From the IMG/VR virus record IMGVR_UViG_3300042382_000112, positions 1 through 37,240 of that record: a stretch of 37,240 bases of DNA. The stretch is one strand, 5' to 3'. The translations under genes were made by a program, and so were the position numbers. This DNA is from a virus. The notes below the pieces were generated by a model. The model was not told the DNA's origin. It did no database searches and worked only from the letters and a program-made list of their open reading frames with translations. Shown here piece by piece: positions 20,818-28,545 of this stretch (its first letter is position 1; every line of letters begins with the position of its first letter).

Positions 20818-21269
20818 CTACAGACATCCGAATGTACGCGCTGATCCGCGCCCTCGACGAGCGACTGAAGACGGTCAGCATCGATCAGGTTGAGCTAAGC
20901 GTCCGCACATTGAATGCGCTCAGGAACTGCGGCGTGCGTACCCTGCACGAGGCTCAGATGGCGCTGATCAACCGCCAACTGCACAGGCAGCCCGGCATCG
21001 GCCGCAAGGCCGTCCAAGAGATCGAGGAGATCATCTTCAACGTCACCGCCGCCCTGCCGCCACCGGCCGAGGTGGCAAGGCAACAGCGCCGCCTTGAGCT
21101 CAACAGCCTGCTGCTGGCCTACGAGAGCCACGTTCTTGCGCTGTACACCTACCAGAGCGCCGAGGAGCGCGGGGACGACTTTGCCGATCTTGGAGATTCA
21201 ACCGCCAAACGCAAAGTGGCAATTCATAAAGTTCGCGAGCTGATCCTCGCGTTTGCAGACAGGGACTAA
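20814..21269 (+). CDS. RNA polymerase alpha-CTD-like protein
   Basis: GTG at 20814 overlaps the previous TGA and gives 151 residues. Residues about 21-76 match the C-terminal domain of bacterial RpoA: VELSVRTLNALRNCGVRTLH aligns with the LELTVRSANCL helix, and QPGIGRKAVQEIEEII with the NLGKKSLTEIK segment. Arg31, Asn34 and the Gly/Lys of GIGRK correspond to E. coli R265, N268, G296 and K298, the UP-element contacts. The RpoA N-terminal domain is absent. The last 70 residues are helical and unrecognised. It may bind UP-like DNA or compete with host alpha; this is inference. Confidence 0.75.
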   Translation: MTTDIRMYALIRALDERLKTVSIDQVELSVRTLNALRNCGVRTLHEAQMALINRQLHRQPGIGRKAVQEIEEIIFNVTAALPPPAEVARQQRRLELNSLLLAYESHVLALYTYQSAEERGDDFADLGDSTAKRKVAIHKVRELILAFADRD

Positions 21270-21272
21270 GCC

Positions 21273-21677
21273 ATGATCCGCAAGGCAATCATAAAAGATC
21301 GTCGCTTCTGGTGGCTATACCCCGAGACGGGGCGCCTAGAACGTATCTACATCAACGAGCGCATCCGGGCGCACCTGTCCCAGATGAAGGCCGTGGAGGC
21401 GCGCCTTGAGGCGGAGCAGCCCACAAAGCGCACCTATCACCCGCCACGGCCGCCGGGTACTAAACCGATGCTGCCTCCAGTTGGTAGGCAGCACGACGGC
21501 CTGACGCTCAGCGAGCTTGCACATCAATACGGCTGGGGGTCAGTTCCGCGTTTCACGACTGCCTTGAAAGCGCATCGACCCGAAATCTACAATGACGCCA
21601 GAGCCGTGGGTCGCGGTCGTTCCAATTTCAACCTAACGGGCAAACAATCAGCAACAGGAGGGACCAATGAGCATTAG
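21273..21677 (+). CDS. 134-aa basic protein, possible DNA binder
   Basis: The 134-residue protein is basic (MIRKAIIKDRRFWWLYPETG), with a Pro-rich linker (YHPPRPPGTKPMLPP) and a C-terminal HTH-like segment (LTLSELAHQYGWGSVPRFTT). It begins three bases after the alpha-CTD-like gene and overlaps the next gene by 11 bases. The helix pattern S-E-L-A...G...S-V-P-R is compatible with a small DNA-binding fold, but similarity is weak. Function unknown. Confidence 0.6.
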   Translation: MIRKAIIKDRRFWWLYPETGRLERIYINERIRAHLSQMKAVEARLEAEQPTKRTYHPPRPPGTKPMLPPVGRQHDGLTLSELAHQYGWGSVPRFTTALKAHRPEIYNDARAVGRGRSNFNLTGKQSATGGTNEH

Positions 21678-21924
21678 TGACATCATCAACCCGTGGGGCG
21701 CACTGCGCGAGGCCAAGTGGCTCGCCGCCAGCCAGCAGCGTGAGATCGAGGCCCTGTACGTGAAGCTCGGCGAGGCCGAGACCAAAGCGTCCGAGGCCGC
21801 GACCAACGAGCTGGTCATCCGCGTCTTGCGCTCCAAGCTCGAACGGCTGGAAGACACCCTCAAGCAGGCCTTCTTCCGCGACCCCAAGACTGGCCGCTTC
21901 GGCCGCAAGGGCGTGCGCAAATGA
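21667..21924 (+). CDS. 85-aa coiled-coil protein, unknown
   Basis: GGAGGG lies 6 bases before the ATG. The protein has a helical region from about residue 12 to 70 with heptad-like Leu/Ala (REAKWLAASQQREIEALYVK; RVLRSKLERLEDTLKQA). A short basic end (KTGRFGRKGVRK) follows. It could dimerise. The TGA overlaps the next ATG. No domain is recognised. Confidence 0.65.
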   Translation: MSISDIINPWGALREAKWLAASQQREIEALYVKLGEAETKASEAATNELVIRVLRSKLERLEDTLKQAFFRDPKTGRFGRKGVRK

Positions 21925-22094
21925 TCGCCGAGGCACGCGAGGCCTTCGCCCAGCGCGATCGACTGCAGGCTGAACTGGACGCCGTCAACGACCGGCTGGC
22001 CAAACTGAAGTCGCAGTACATGGAACGCACCCACATCTGGGGCATCCGTGACGAGCGGTTTCGGTTCGAGATCAACAAAATGGAAGACGCATGA
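21921..22094 (+). CDS. 57-aa coiled-coil protein, unknown
   Basis: The ATG overlaps the previous TGA (ATGA), and the frame of 57 codons (MIAEAREAFAQRDRLQAELD) ends at a TGA overlapping the next ATG. It is almost fully helical and charged, like its neighbour, and the two may pair. No known domain. Confidence 0.65.
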   Translation: MIAEAREAFAQRDRLQAELDAVNDRLAKLKSQYMERTHIWGIRDERFRFEINKMEDA

Positions 22095-22627
22095 GTAGTT
22101 CCAGCGCGTCCCTGCCGCGCCACTACTACGTCTGGGTTGATCGATCGTTCATCCGCGAGGGTGCCACCGGCTGGGAGCCGGCCGTGTGGTTCGGCCTGCA
22201 TTCGCACCCCGGCCGCGCGTGGGGCTGCCACGTCATGCTGGAGTGCGGTGCATTCTATCGTGGCCTGCCGCCCCACAGCATCAGCTTCAGCGCCGATCCG
22301 GCATGCACCGACTGGACGCTGCCGCAGGCTCAGATCTGGGACTGCTATGGCAGGGACTTCTCGCTTTTGGTGTATGACTATCTGGACGGGTTGCGGGTGC
22401 GGGTGAAGAGCGGGGAGGTCGGTGAGTATCTGTTCACGGCGGTGCCGCAGGGTGATGCGTTCACGCATGAACCGTCGCAGGGCAAGGAGTTCATGTTCAT
22501 CCGCACCAACCGCGATCGGCTGACCATTGTGCCGACAAACAATCTCCTGTTTGAGGAGCGCAGTTTCACCGTCGATCAGGGCTGGCCGCAGCTTAAGCGC
22601 TCCAGCGAAATCTGGTCGTGCGAGTGA
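22091..22627 (+). CDS. 178-aa phage protein, unknown
   Basis: The ATG overlaps the previous TGA. The protein is rich in Trp, Tyr and Gly (PRHYYVWVDRSFIREG; AVWFGLHSHPGRAWGCHVM), with a predicted all-beta pattern and no membrane segment or catalytic motif. Two Cys (WGCHVMLECG) are close together. Well-formed coding sequence and coupling on both sides support a real gene. Its role cannot be told. Confidence 0.65.
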   Translation: MSSSSASLPRHYYVWVDRSFIREGATGWEPAVWFGLHSHPGRAWGCHVMLECGAFYRGLPPHSISFSADPACTDWTLPQAQIWDCYGRDFSLLVYDYLDGLRVRVKSGEVGEYLFTAVPQGDAFTHEPSQGKEFMFIRTNRDRLTIVPTNNLLFEERSFTVDQGWPQLKRSSEIWSCE

Positions 22628-22650
22628 CCATCGACAACAAGGAATACAAC

Positions 22651-22878
22651 ATGACACAAGAGTTGCGGGCGATGAGCCCGAACGAAGTCCGTGACGCCCG
22701 CCGGGCACTGGGGCTGACGCAGCACGAGCTGGCAGTCCTGCTGCGCATGGGCGGCGACGGCAAGCGTTCTGTGCGCCGCTGGGAGGCAGGCGATCGCGAG
22801 ATCAGCGGCCCGGCATCCGTGGCGATCGAGGCGCTGCTGACAGGATGGCGGCCAGGTGATTTGGATGTTGACGGTTGA
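22651..22878 (+). CDS. HTH (XRE-type) protein next to the adenine/cytosine-N4 methyltransferase
   Basis: ATG at 22651 has AAGGA 8 bases ahead; a GTG at 22624 overlapping the previous TGA would add nine residues. The 75-residue protein is one XRE-like HTH: NEVRDARRALGLTQHELAVL, then KRSVRRWEAGDREISGPASV. The W-E-x-G signature is typical. It overlaps the methyltransferase start (TGATG), so the two are coupled. Such HTH proteins often govern methyltransferase or phage early genes, so local autoregulation is plausible. Confidence 0.75.
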   Translation: MTQELRAMSPNEVRDARRALGLTQHELAVLLRMGGDGKRSVRRWEAGDREISGPASVAIEALLTGWRPGDLDVDG

Positions 22879-23702
22879 TGCAGGTTGAGACGATAGGCGC
22901 GGCAACGCTTTATCTTGGCGACTGCCGGGACGTGCTACCGACGCTGGGCAAGGTTGATTGCGTCGTCACATCGCCGCCATACGACAACCTTCGCGAATAC
23001 GGGGATGGCTTTGAGCCTTTGGACTGCAACCCGGTCATTTGTCTGCTTGCTAATATCATCAAGCCCGGTGGCGTTATCATGTGGAACGTGGCTGATGCGA
23101 CGGTCAACGGATCTGAAACGGGAACATCATTCCGGCAGGCATTGCACGCCATGTCGTGTGGTTTGAACCTTCACGACACGATGATTTACACAAAGGAAAA
23201 CGTCAATTTTCCTGAGTCAATTCGCTACTTTTCCGGCTTTGAATACATGTTTGTTTTTTCAAAGGGCCGCCCGGCGACGTTTAACCCAATCAAAGACCGC
23301 CGCAATAAGTGGTCTGGTTCAATCATGCACGGCACCGGCCGGCAACCTGATGGATCTACAAAGCAGAGTAGCGGCGCGGGCAAGGTTATTAATCCTTACG
23401 GGATGCGCTTTAATTACTGGCTGATGACTAACAACGGCGGTGACGTTGGCCACCCCGCGCCGATGCCCCCCGCGATGGCTGAAGGTCACATTGAGAGCTG
23501 GAGCAACCCCGGCGAAACCATCCTCGATCCCTTCATGGGTAGCGGCACTACTGGCGTTGCAGCCGTTCAGATGGGCCGCAAGTTCATCGGTATCGAACGC
23601 GAACCTAAGTATTTCGACATTGCTTGCCGCCGCATTGAGCAGGCACAGAGGCAAGGCGATATGTTTATTGAAAGGCCGGGTAATTTGGATGTTGACGCTT
23701 AG
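22878..23702 (+). CDS. Beta-class DNA methyltransferase (N4-cytosine or N6-adenine)
   Basis: ATG at 22878 overlaps the HTH stop and gives 274 residues. The catalytic TSPPYDN motif (31-37) comes first and the SAM-binding LDPFMGSGTTGVAAVQMG near the C-terminus, the beta-class order. SPPY favours N4-cytosine but N6-adenine enzymes with SPPY exist. The central region (about 90-215) is the target domain. No restriction partner is visible. It should protect phage DNA or control gene expression. Its last codons and TAG lie in the leader copy C, which begins inside the gene's 3' end. Confidence 0.88.
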   Translation: MQVETIGAATLYLGDCRDVLPTLGKVDCVVTSPPYDNLREYGDGFEPLDCNPVICLLANIIKPGGVIMWNVADATVNGSETGTSFRQALHAMSCGLNLHDTMIYTKENVNFPESIRYFSGFEYMFVFSKGRPATFNPIKDRRNKWSGSIMHGTGRQPDGSTKQSSGAGKVINPYGMRFNYWLMTNNGGDVGHPAPMPPAMAEGHIESWSNPGETILDPFMGSGTTGVAAVQMGRKFIGIEREPKYFDIACRRIEQAQRQGDMFIERPGNLDVDA

Positions 23703-23766
23703 GACGAACGGCCCCATAAGGGGACACCAACCGGGGCACTGCCCCACCTCACAGGGAGACAACACC
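23684..23766 (+). promoter_or_regulatory. Promoter-hairpin-RBS leader, copy C
   Basis: TTGACG (23692-23697), 17 bases and CATAAG (23715-23720) form the promoter part; 21 bases (23699-23719) are identical to copy A. GACACCAACC, the GGGGC-ACT-GCCCC hairpin (23733-23745) and GGGAGAC follow, with the ATG 21 bases after the hairpin. The 14 bases before the spacer (23684-23697) also occur at 22860-22873 at the end of the HTH gene. The promoter overlaps the end of the methyltransferase gene. Confidence 0.7.
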
Positions 23767-23937
23767 ATGCAACGCATCGCAGACTACACCGCCCCAACCA
23801 AGCGTTTTGATGGGACGCTGACCATCAGCGTCCTGTCCAACGGGCGCCGCCACTTCATTTGCGAACATAAGGTTGACGGTAAGCGCACAGCGCGCGCCGT
23901 TGCGGCGCAATACGACGCCACGCCGTGGAACTTCTAG
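23767..23937 (+). CDS. 56-aa orphan protein behind leader copy C
   Basis: GGGAGAC lies 6 bases before the ATG. The product (MQRIADYTAPTKRFDGTLTI) is basic and looks like a small beta-rich fold (SVLSNGRRHFICEHKVDGKR). It lacks any known domain. The stop TAG is followed at once by CCGGGGCAGCGC, a 12-base match to the leader hairpin, perhaps a degenerate copy D. Its separate promoter suggests expression at its own level or time. Confidence 0.65.
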   Translation: MQRIADYTAPTKRFDGTLTISVLSNGRRHFICEHKVDGKRTARAVAAQYDATPWNF

Positions 23938-23991
23938 CCGGGGCAGCGCAGCGCGGTCTACGACTTAGCGGATCATTGAGAGGACGAAGCC

Positions 23992-24210
23992 GTGAGCGAA
24001 CTACGTTACATGCCGTTGATCAGCCCAAAGCGGGCGAGTAAAGCCATGTCTGAAGCGCTGTACGACTTTCAGTTGCACTGTTCGGCCAACCGCATCGGGT
24101 GCGCCTCAGAGCAAGAAATCCGCGATTACATCGGGGAGCATTTTGGCCCGGAATTGGCGGCTAAGTTCAAGACGGCTTATCTAGTCCCTTCACCCTCAGA
24201 TCATCGATAA
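23992..24210 (+). CDS. 72-aa protein, last gene of the plus block
   Basis: GTG at 23992 has GAGAGG 8 bases ahead, giving 72 residues (the start codon, then SELRYMPLISPKRASKAMS). It has helical segments (EALYDFQLHC; EQEIRDYIGEHFGPELAAKF) and no domain. The last 44 bases overlap the 3' end of the convergent minus-strand gene, leaving no space for a terminator. The start region contains a 12-base leader remnant (23938-23949). Confidence 0.6.
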   Translation: MSELRYMPLISPKRASKAMSEALYDFQLHCSANRIGCASEQEIRDYIGEHFGPELAAKFKTAYLVPSPSDHR

Positions 24211-25714
24211 GCCGCAAAACGTCTTCGGTGATTATGGTGCTTTGTGGCTTCATCTGAAACGCGCGCAACGGCGACGCCACGCCTTTCTTGACCCCAACCG
24301 GAAAGTCAAAAGGCGTGGCGTAGCCGTATTGCTTCATCAATTCGGGAAAGAGCGACAGCGCGCCCATCCCAGTCTCCTCAAGGACGGCGCGGCCCTCGCC
24401 GGGGACACCGGAACGATACGAGGGGTGGGCACTGTCAGACACGCCGAACCTTGTGTCGATCTCGCCAAGATTGCGCAGCGAAAGCAACGGGGCCCCGATC
24501 TGCTCAAGGTCGGTTGTGCCGTACACGGCTTCGCCTTTACCAAGGCCGCCGAGGTCGCGGTACTTATCCATTATCTTGTTGAGCTGGCCTCGGGCTTTGC
24601 CTTTGGCGCGCATGAATGTCTGGTAGGCGTCGGGGTCTTCGAACCCGCGCCAATCCGGCAAGATAGCCTTGATGTCTTTGGCCAGCGCGGCTTTCTGCGG
24701 CGCGTCGAGAGCCGCATTGGCATAAGCATACTGTAGGCCGCGCGGCTGATGCGAGAACATGGACGACAGCGGGCCCATTGACCAAGGCGCAAAGAGCGCG
24801 GGCTTTCCGGTCTTTTGCTCAATTTGACGCGCCAAAGCTAAATGGGCTTCTGCGTTTGCCTTGTCCGCCGCCCATACCTCGCCGGGGTTTTCAAACATGA
24901 AGCCTTGACCGCCTTGCCGAGAGAACGGGCGATCAAAGCGCACATCGTTTACGGCGAGCACATCGTCGCCCGCAGCCGACAGATCGGACATGGATGTGAT
25001 TAGGCCGCGCCCTTCGAGGTCGTAGATGCTTTCGACTGGCGGCTTCTCGCTGCTGCGCCGCTGCACCTCAAGCTCAAGGCGATCAATCTTTGCCTGCTCT
25101 TTCTTGCGCGGCTCGATGCGGGGATCTCGCGCCACCTGTGCCGGTTTAACCGTGTACGATGACGGGCGCGATCGGGCCGCATTGGGCTTGCCCGCATCCA
25201 TAAAAGTCTCAGCCAACTGCTGCCACTCAGAAAGCGGCGCGTCGCGCTCAACGTATCCGGCAATGCGCTGGGCCATCTCATTGCCATATTGCCGTGCGAT
25301 CTGGGTTGCAGGGTTCACAGGCGCAGCGGTCTTCGCCGCCTTCATCGCTGCCTTAGCGCCCTTCTTAGCTGCACCCGGAATTGGCAACACCGCCAGCGCA
25401 GCGGTAGCCGCCGCCTCGCCCGGCCGACCTTCGCGGTACGCAAGACGAGCCTCGTCGAGCATGAGCGGCGCGTCTGCGCCAAGGAGTTCTCCAACACCCA
25501 TCAACTTGTCAGCGTTGCGCCGGCCGACTATGACCGCCAGATTATCCTTGATCTGATCGCGCACCGACGTATCCCGAGCGCTGATCCCGCCAAACTGCTG
25601 ACCATCGTTGGCCCTGACAGCCGCAAGCGCTGCGCTAGGCGCGCTGTAGTCTGGGCGACCCCCGCGCTGCAGTTGCTGCGGCGTCACGGCGAAGGGGAAG
25701 TCGGTGGAGCGCAT
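24167..25714 (-). CDS. Large virion-internal protein candidate (515 aa)
   Basis: The 515-residue protein starts MRSTDFPFAVTPQQLQRGGR. An Ala/Gly/Lys-rich segment (about 100-130, EAAATAALAVLPIPGAAKKG) could touch membranes. A charged coil follows near 200-220 and a long alpha/beta C-terminal region with QRGLQYAY-type and FPVGVKKG segments. Its ATG overlaps the TAA of the 943-aa gene. It is the last gene of a row of four or five large proteins between gp10-like and the end of the block, the place where P22-like phages code ejection proteins. A role in DNA ejection is inferred from place and composition. Confidence 0.6.
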   Translation of the reverse strand: MRSTDFPFAVTPQQLQRGGRPDYSAPSAALAAVRANDGQQFGGISARDTSVRDQIKDNLAVIVGRRNADKLMGVGELLGADAPLMLDEARLAYREGRPGEAAATAALAVLPIPGAAKKGAKAAMKAAKTAAPVNPATQIARQYGNEMAQRIAGYVERDAPLSEWQQLAETFMDAGKPNAARSRPSSYTVKPAQVARDPRIEPRKKEQAKIDRLELEVQRRSSEKPPVESIYDLEGRGLITSMSDLSAAGDDVLAVNDVRFDRPFSRQGGQGFMFENPGEVWAADKANAEAHLALARQIEQKTGKPALFAPWSMGPLSSMFSHQPRGLQYAYANAALDAPQKAALAKDIKAILPDWRGFEDPDAYQTFMRAKGKARGQLNKIMDKYRDLGGLGKGEAVYGTTDLEQIGAPLLSLRNLGEIDTRFGVSDSAHPSYRSGVPGEGRAVLEETGMGALSLFPELMKQYGYATPFDFPVGVKKGVASPLRAFQMKPQSTIITEDVLRLIDDLRVKGLDKPS

Positions 25715-28545
25715 TAGCGGGTGGCTCCCGTCTCGTACTCAATCATGGCTTGGCTCACCAGCGGGATCATGTCCGCCGTTATAGCATCAGAGGGCGACAA
25801 ACCCAACTTCCCGGCGACGTACTTCTTGTAGTTGCGGATCTCGGCCGGCTTGTTGGCAGGGTCGCCGCCGAGGTACGAGTCGATCAGGCTGGCTACAGTG
25901 CGCGCACCGGCGCCGAACTTGTTCTCGACGAGCTTGCGCTGCGCCGCATCACCGGCCTCGACGCTCTCAAACTGGGCGAAGCCGCCTTCGCCGGGGCCGA
26001 CATAGCCGGGCTGTTTGCGCACCCACGGGAAGTCGCGCAGGTTGCCGCGGTTCATGTTCCGGTCGCCCAGCGATTTACCGAAAGGGACTTCGCCTTCTTC
26101 GGCTACCCCCGCCGGAACGGCCGAAAGCCCGGGGCTTTCTTCAGGTACTTCCATGCCCAACGCTTCATCCGCCTTGCGCACGGTCTCCTCAATACTCTCC
26201 CCTTTGGGCGCGCCAATAGTCGGCTGCGGCGGTGGGTTGGTGCCCCGATCTTCGACCAGAGACGGCGCGACGTTGCCCGTCACCGCCGCGACCTGACCGG
26301 TGGCCGCCTTGCTGACCGCCAGAGCGTTCTGCGCATAGCTCTTGGAGTTGCGGAGCATGCTCAGCACATCGCGCAGCTTGTCGGGCGTGTCGGCGCTCAG
26401 CGCCCGGCTTAGCTCCGTGTAGACCTTCTCGCCGAACTCACGCTGCGGGTTAAACTTGTTCACGAACTTGGCCAGCGCGATCATCTTGCCCTGCGGCCCC
26501 GCAGACAGGAAGTTGACGGCCTCGTCTATGTTGCCGCCTGCCATGATCTCGTCGAACTGGCGCACGGACTCGGCCAGCGGCACCGTCTGCGATCCGCCAC
26601 GCGCGGTGGCGATGCGCTCGAACAGCTGGCGCTCCTTCTCCAGAGCCTTGGACAGGAACTTGAACTCGGCCGGCGGCAGCACGGCTTGGAGCTTATCCAT
26701 CTTCCGCTCGTTGCGGACGATCTCGCGCGCAAAGTTCCGGCTTGTCGTGGTCGTCTGAAGCGGGGCAATCAGGCCCTCGAACACACCGTTCCTGAGCGCG
26801 TCGCGTTCGGCGTCAGAGCTAAGTTCCGACACAAACTTCCTAACTTGCTCGGGCCGCTCGTTCTTTCCGATAAGATCGCGACCGTATTCAAGCGCGTCCA
26901 GCACTTCTTTGTCGCCGGCGTATTGTGCGCGGGCCACTTTGTATTCTTTTGGCCCAACCTCGTCGAGGAGATTTACCCATGATTTTCGCAATTCACCAAG
27001 GTATGTAGCCCCGGGATCACCAGACATGTATGCCGCGCGCGCGCGTGCATCAAGCGTCCGTTTCATTTGGTCTAGCGTCTTCAAGTCCGGGATTGCTTTG
27101 CCGGTGCCGCGCACACCAACAACGTCTCCAGAATCATCGATCACTGCCTCAAACAATTCTTTTAATTTGTATTTTTCAGGGTCTTCACCTCGTGCGATTG
27201 CTGCCGCCTGCTGACGCCGAGAGCTTTTTAGCGCGTCCACATAAGCGGCTCGAATGTCTGGATCGTCCAACAGTTTAATAACACGCGGGTCTCGAATTTC
27301 CGGCGCGGCATCATAGGCTGCGTCGTAGCGAGTGTCGGCGTTTGCGCGTAGTATATTCGTGAGATCATCTTCTGCCTTGGTGTAGTCTTTGGCGTCTGGG
27401 AATGCTCTCTCAATCTGGCCTTGGACGCGACCGACAACGGCCTCTGGCTCTTGCGTCTTGACGAGTTTCGTGGCGAGCGTGCGCTCCCGCAGTGGCGCGC
27501 GCGTCATGACGACCTTCGACAAAGCCGCCAGTTCCGGCGTGGCCATGCCTAGTGGCGTCGGCACGTCGTAACGCCGCGCAAGGCGGGTCAAGTTTATGCC
27601 ACGCTCCGGCGATGCGCCGCCCTCGGTGGCACGGTAGAGCATCTCAGCCGCACGGCGCTGCTCAGCCGACGGCAGATCTTGCCCACGCAGCCTCGCGACG
27701 AGGGGGATAGCGGCACGGCCGCCCAGTTCGGCTGTCTTGCCAAGGATGCCCCCGGCGACGGCGCCTTCCGCGCCCTGCTCAAGCATTGACGGGATGATGT
27801 CGGACGGCGTGTCAGCCTCGCCTGCACCAGAGATCATGCCGCTGGCACCACCCGAGAGAACGGCGCGACCCAAGCCACTCACCCCTTGGAAGGCTTTGCC
27901 CGCAACGCCGATGCCCGGAATGAACATCTGCGCCACGCCGCCGCTCAGCTCTGCGCCGATCGCGGCTTCGGGGTTGGCCTTGGCCCACGCATTGTAGTCG
28001 GCGTTGACCTGATCCTTGATGCGGTAATACTCGTCGCTGCTGATCTCGCCGGAAAGCAGCATGCGGGTGGCCGCCTCCGCCTCGTCTGCGAAGTTGGACA
28101 GGATCCCCTTGCCGAACGCGCGGGCCATCTGCATGCCTTCACCGGCGCGCGGCACCGTTGTAATGATGTCCTCCGGCTTGGCAGCCGGCGTGGGAGGAGC
28201 TTCGGGCGACACGTCGCGCAGGCGCGGGTTGAGCGTGCCGTACTTTTTGTAGAACTCTTCGATCTCGGGAATGTTGCTGGGAGCGCCACCGAGGTACTTC
28301 TCGCCAAGTTGCGTCAGCCTGCCGGGATCGAGCGGCGCGCCCTTCAGCCCTGAGTAGTACGCCCCAAGCTCGGTCTCAAACGTCTTGCGTCCGTCAACCG
28401 CAGGCGCGGTTGCGACAGGCTCTGCGGCTGTTGTTTGCTTACCGGGCGCACCGAAGCGCTGGGCCATAGCGGCGGCCATAACCTCGCGGCTAGTACCCTC
28501 CGGGAACTCAACGATGCTGCCGTCTGGAGCCTCAACCTCAATCAT
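25714..28545 (-). CDS. Large virion/ejection protein with C-terminal lysozyme-like domain
   Basis: The 943-residue protein opens with the short phage motif PDGSIVEFPEGTS (about 6-20) seen at the start of many podovirus internal proteins. The bulk is charged and helical. Residues about 825-935 hold a lysozyme-superfamily-like segment: MNRGNLRDFPWVRKQPGYVG, then GGFAQFESVEAGDAAQRKLV, then TVASLIDSYLGGDP and YKKYVAGKLGLSP, resembling NRGNL..F..G..A virion muralytic domains. It would nick peptidoglycan during infection while the rest forms the ejection channel. ATG overlaps the previous gene's stop (ATGA). Confidence 0.7.
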   Translation of the reverse strand: MIEVEAPDGSIVEFPEGTSREVMAAAMAQRFGAPGKQTTAAEPVATAPAVDGRKTFETELGAYYSGLKGAPLDPGRLTQLGEKYLGGAPSNIPEIEEFYKKYGTLNPRLRDVSPEAPPTPAAKPEDIITTVPRAGEGMQMARAFGKGILSNFADEAEAATRMLLSGEISSDEYYRIKDQVNADYNAWAKANPEAAIGAELSGGVAQMFIPGIGVAGKAFQGVSGLGRAVLSGGASGMISGAGEADTPSDIIPSMLEQGAEGAVAGGILGKTAELGGRAAIPLVARLRGQDLPSAEQRRAAEMLYRATEGGASPERGINLTRLARRYDVPTPLGMATPELAALSKVVMTRAPLRERTLATKLVKTQEPEAVVGRVQGQIERAFPDAKDYTKAEDDLTNILRANADTRYDAAYDAAPEIRDPRVIKLLDDPDIRAAYVDALKSSRRQQAAAIARGEDPEKYKLKELFEAVIDDSGDVVGVRGTGKAIPDLKTLDQMKRTLDARARAAYMSGDPGATYLGELRKSWVNLLDEVGPKEYKVARAQYAGDKEVLDALEYGRDLIGKNERPEQVRKFVSELSSDAERDALRNGVFEGLIAPLQTTTTSRNFAREIVRNERKMDKLQAVLPPAEFKFLSKALEKERQLFERIATARGGSQTVPLAESVRQFDEIMAGGNIDEAVNFLSAGPQGKMIALAKFVNKFNPQREFGEKVYTELSRALSADTPDKLRDVLSMLRNSKSYAQNALAVSKAATGQVAAVTGNVAPSLVEDRGTNPPPQPTIGAPKGESIEETVRKADEALGMEVPEESPGLSAVPAGVAEEGEVPFGKSLGDRNMNRGNLRDFPWVRKQPGYVGPGEGGFAQFESVEAGDAAQRKLVENKFGAGARTVASLIDSYLGGDPANKPAEIRNYKKYVAGKLGLSPSDAITADMIPLVSQAMIEYETGATR

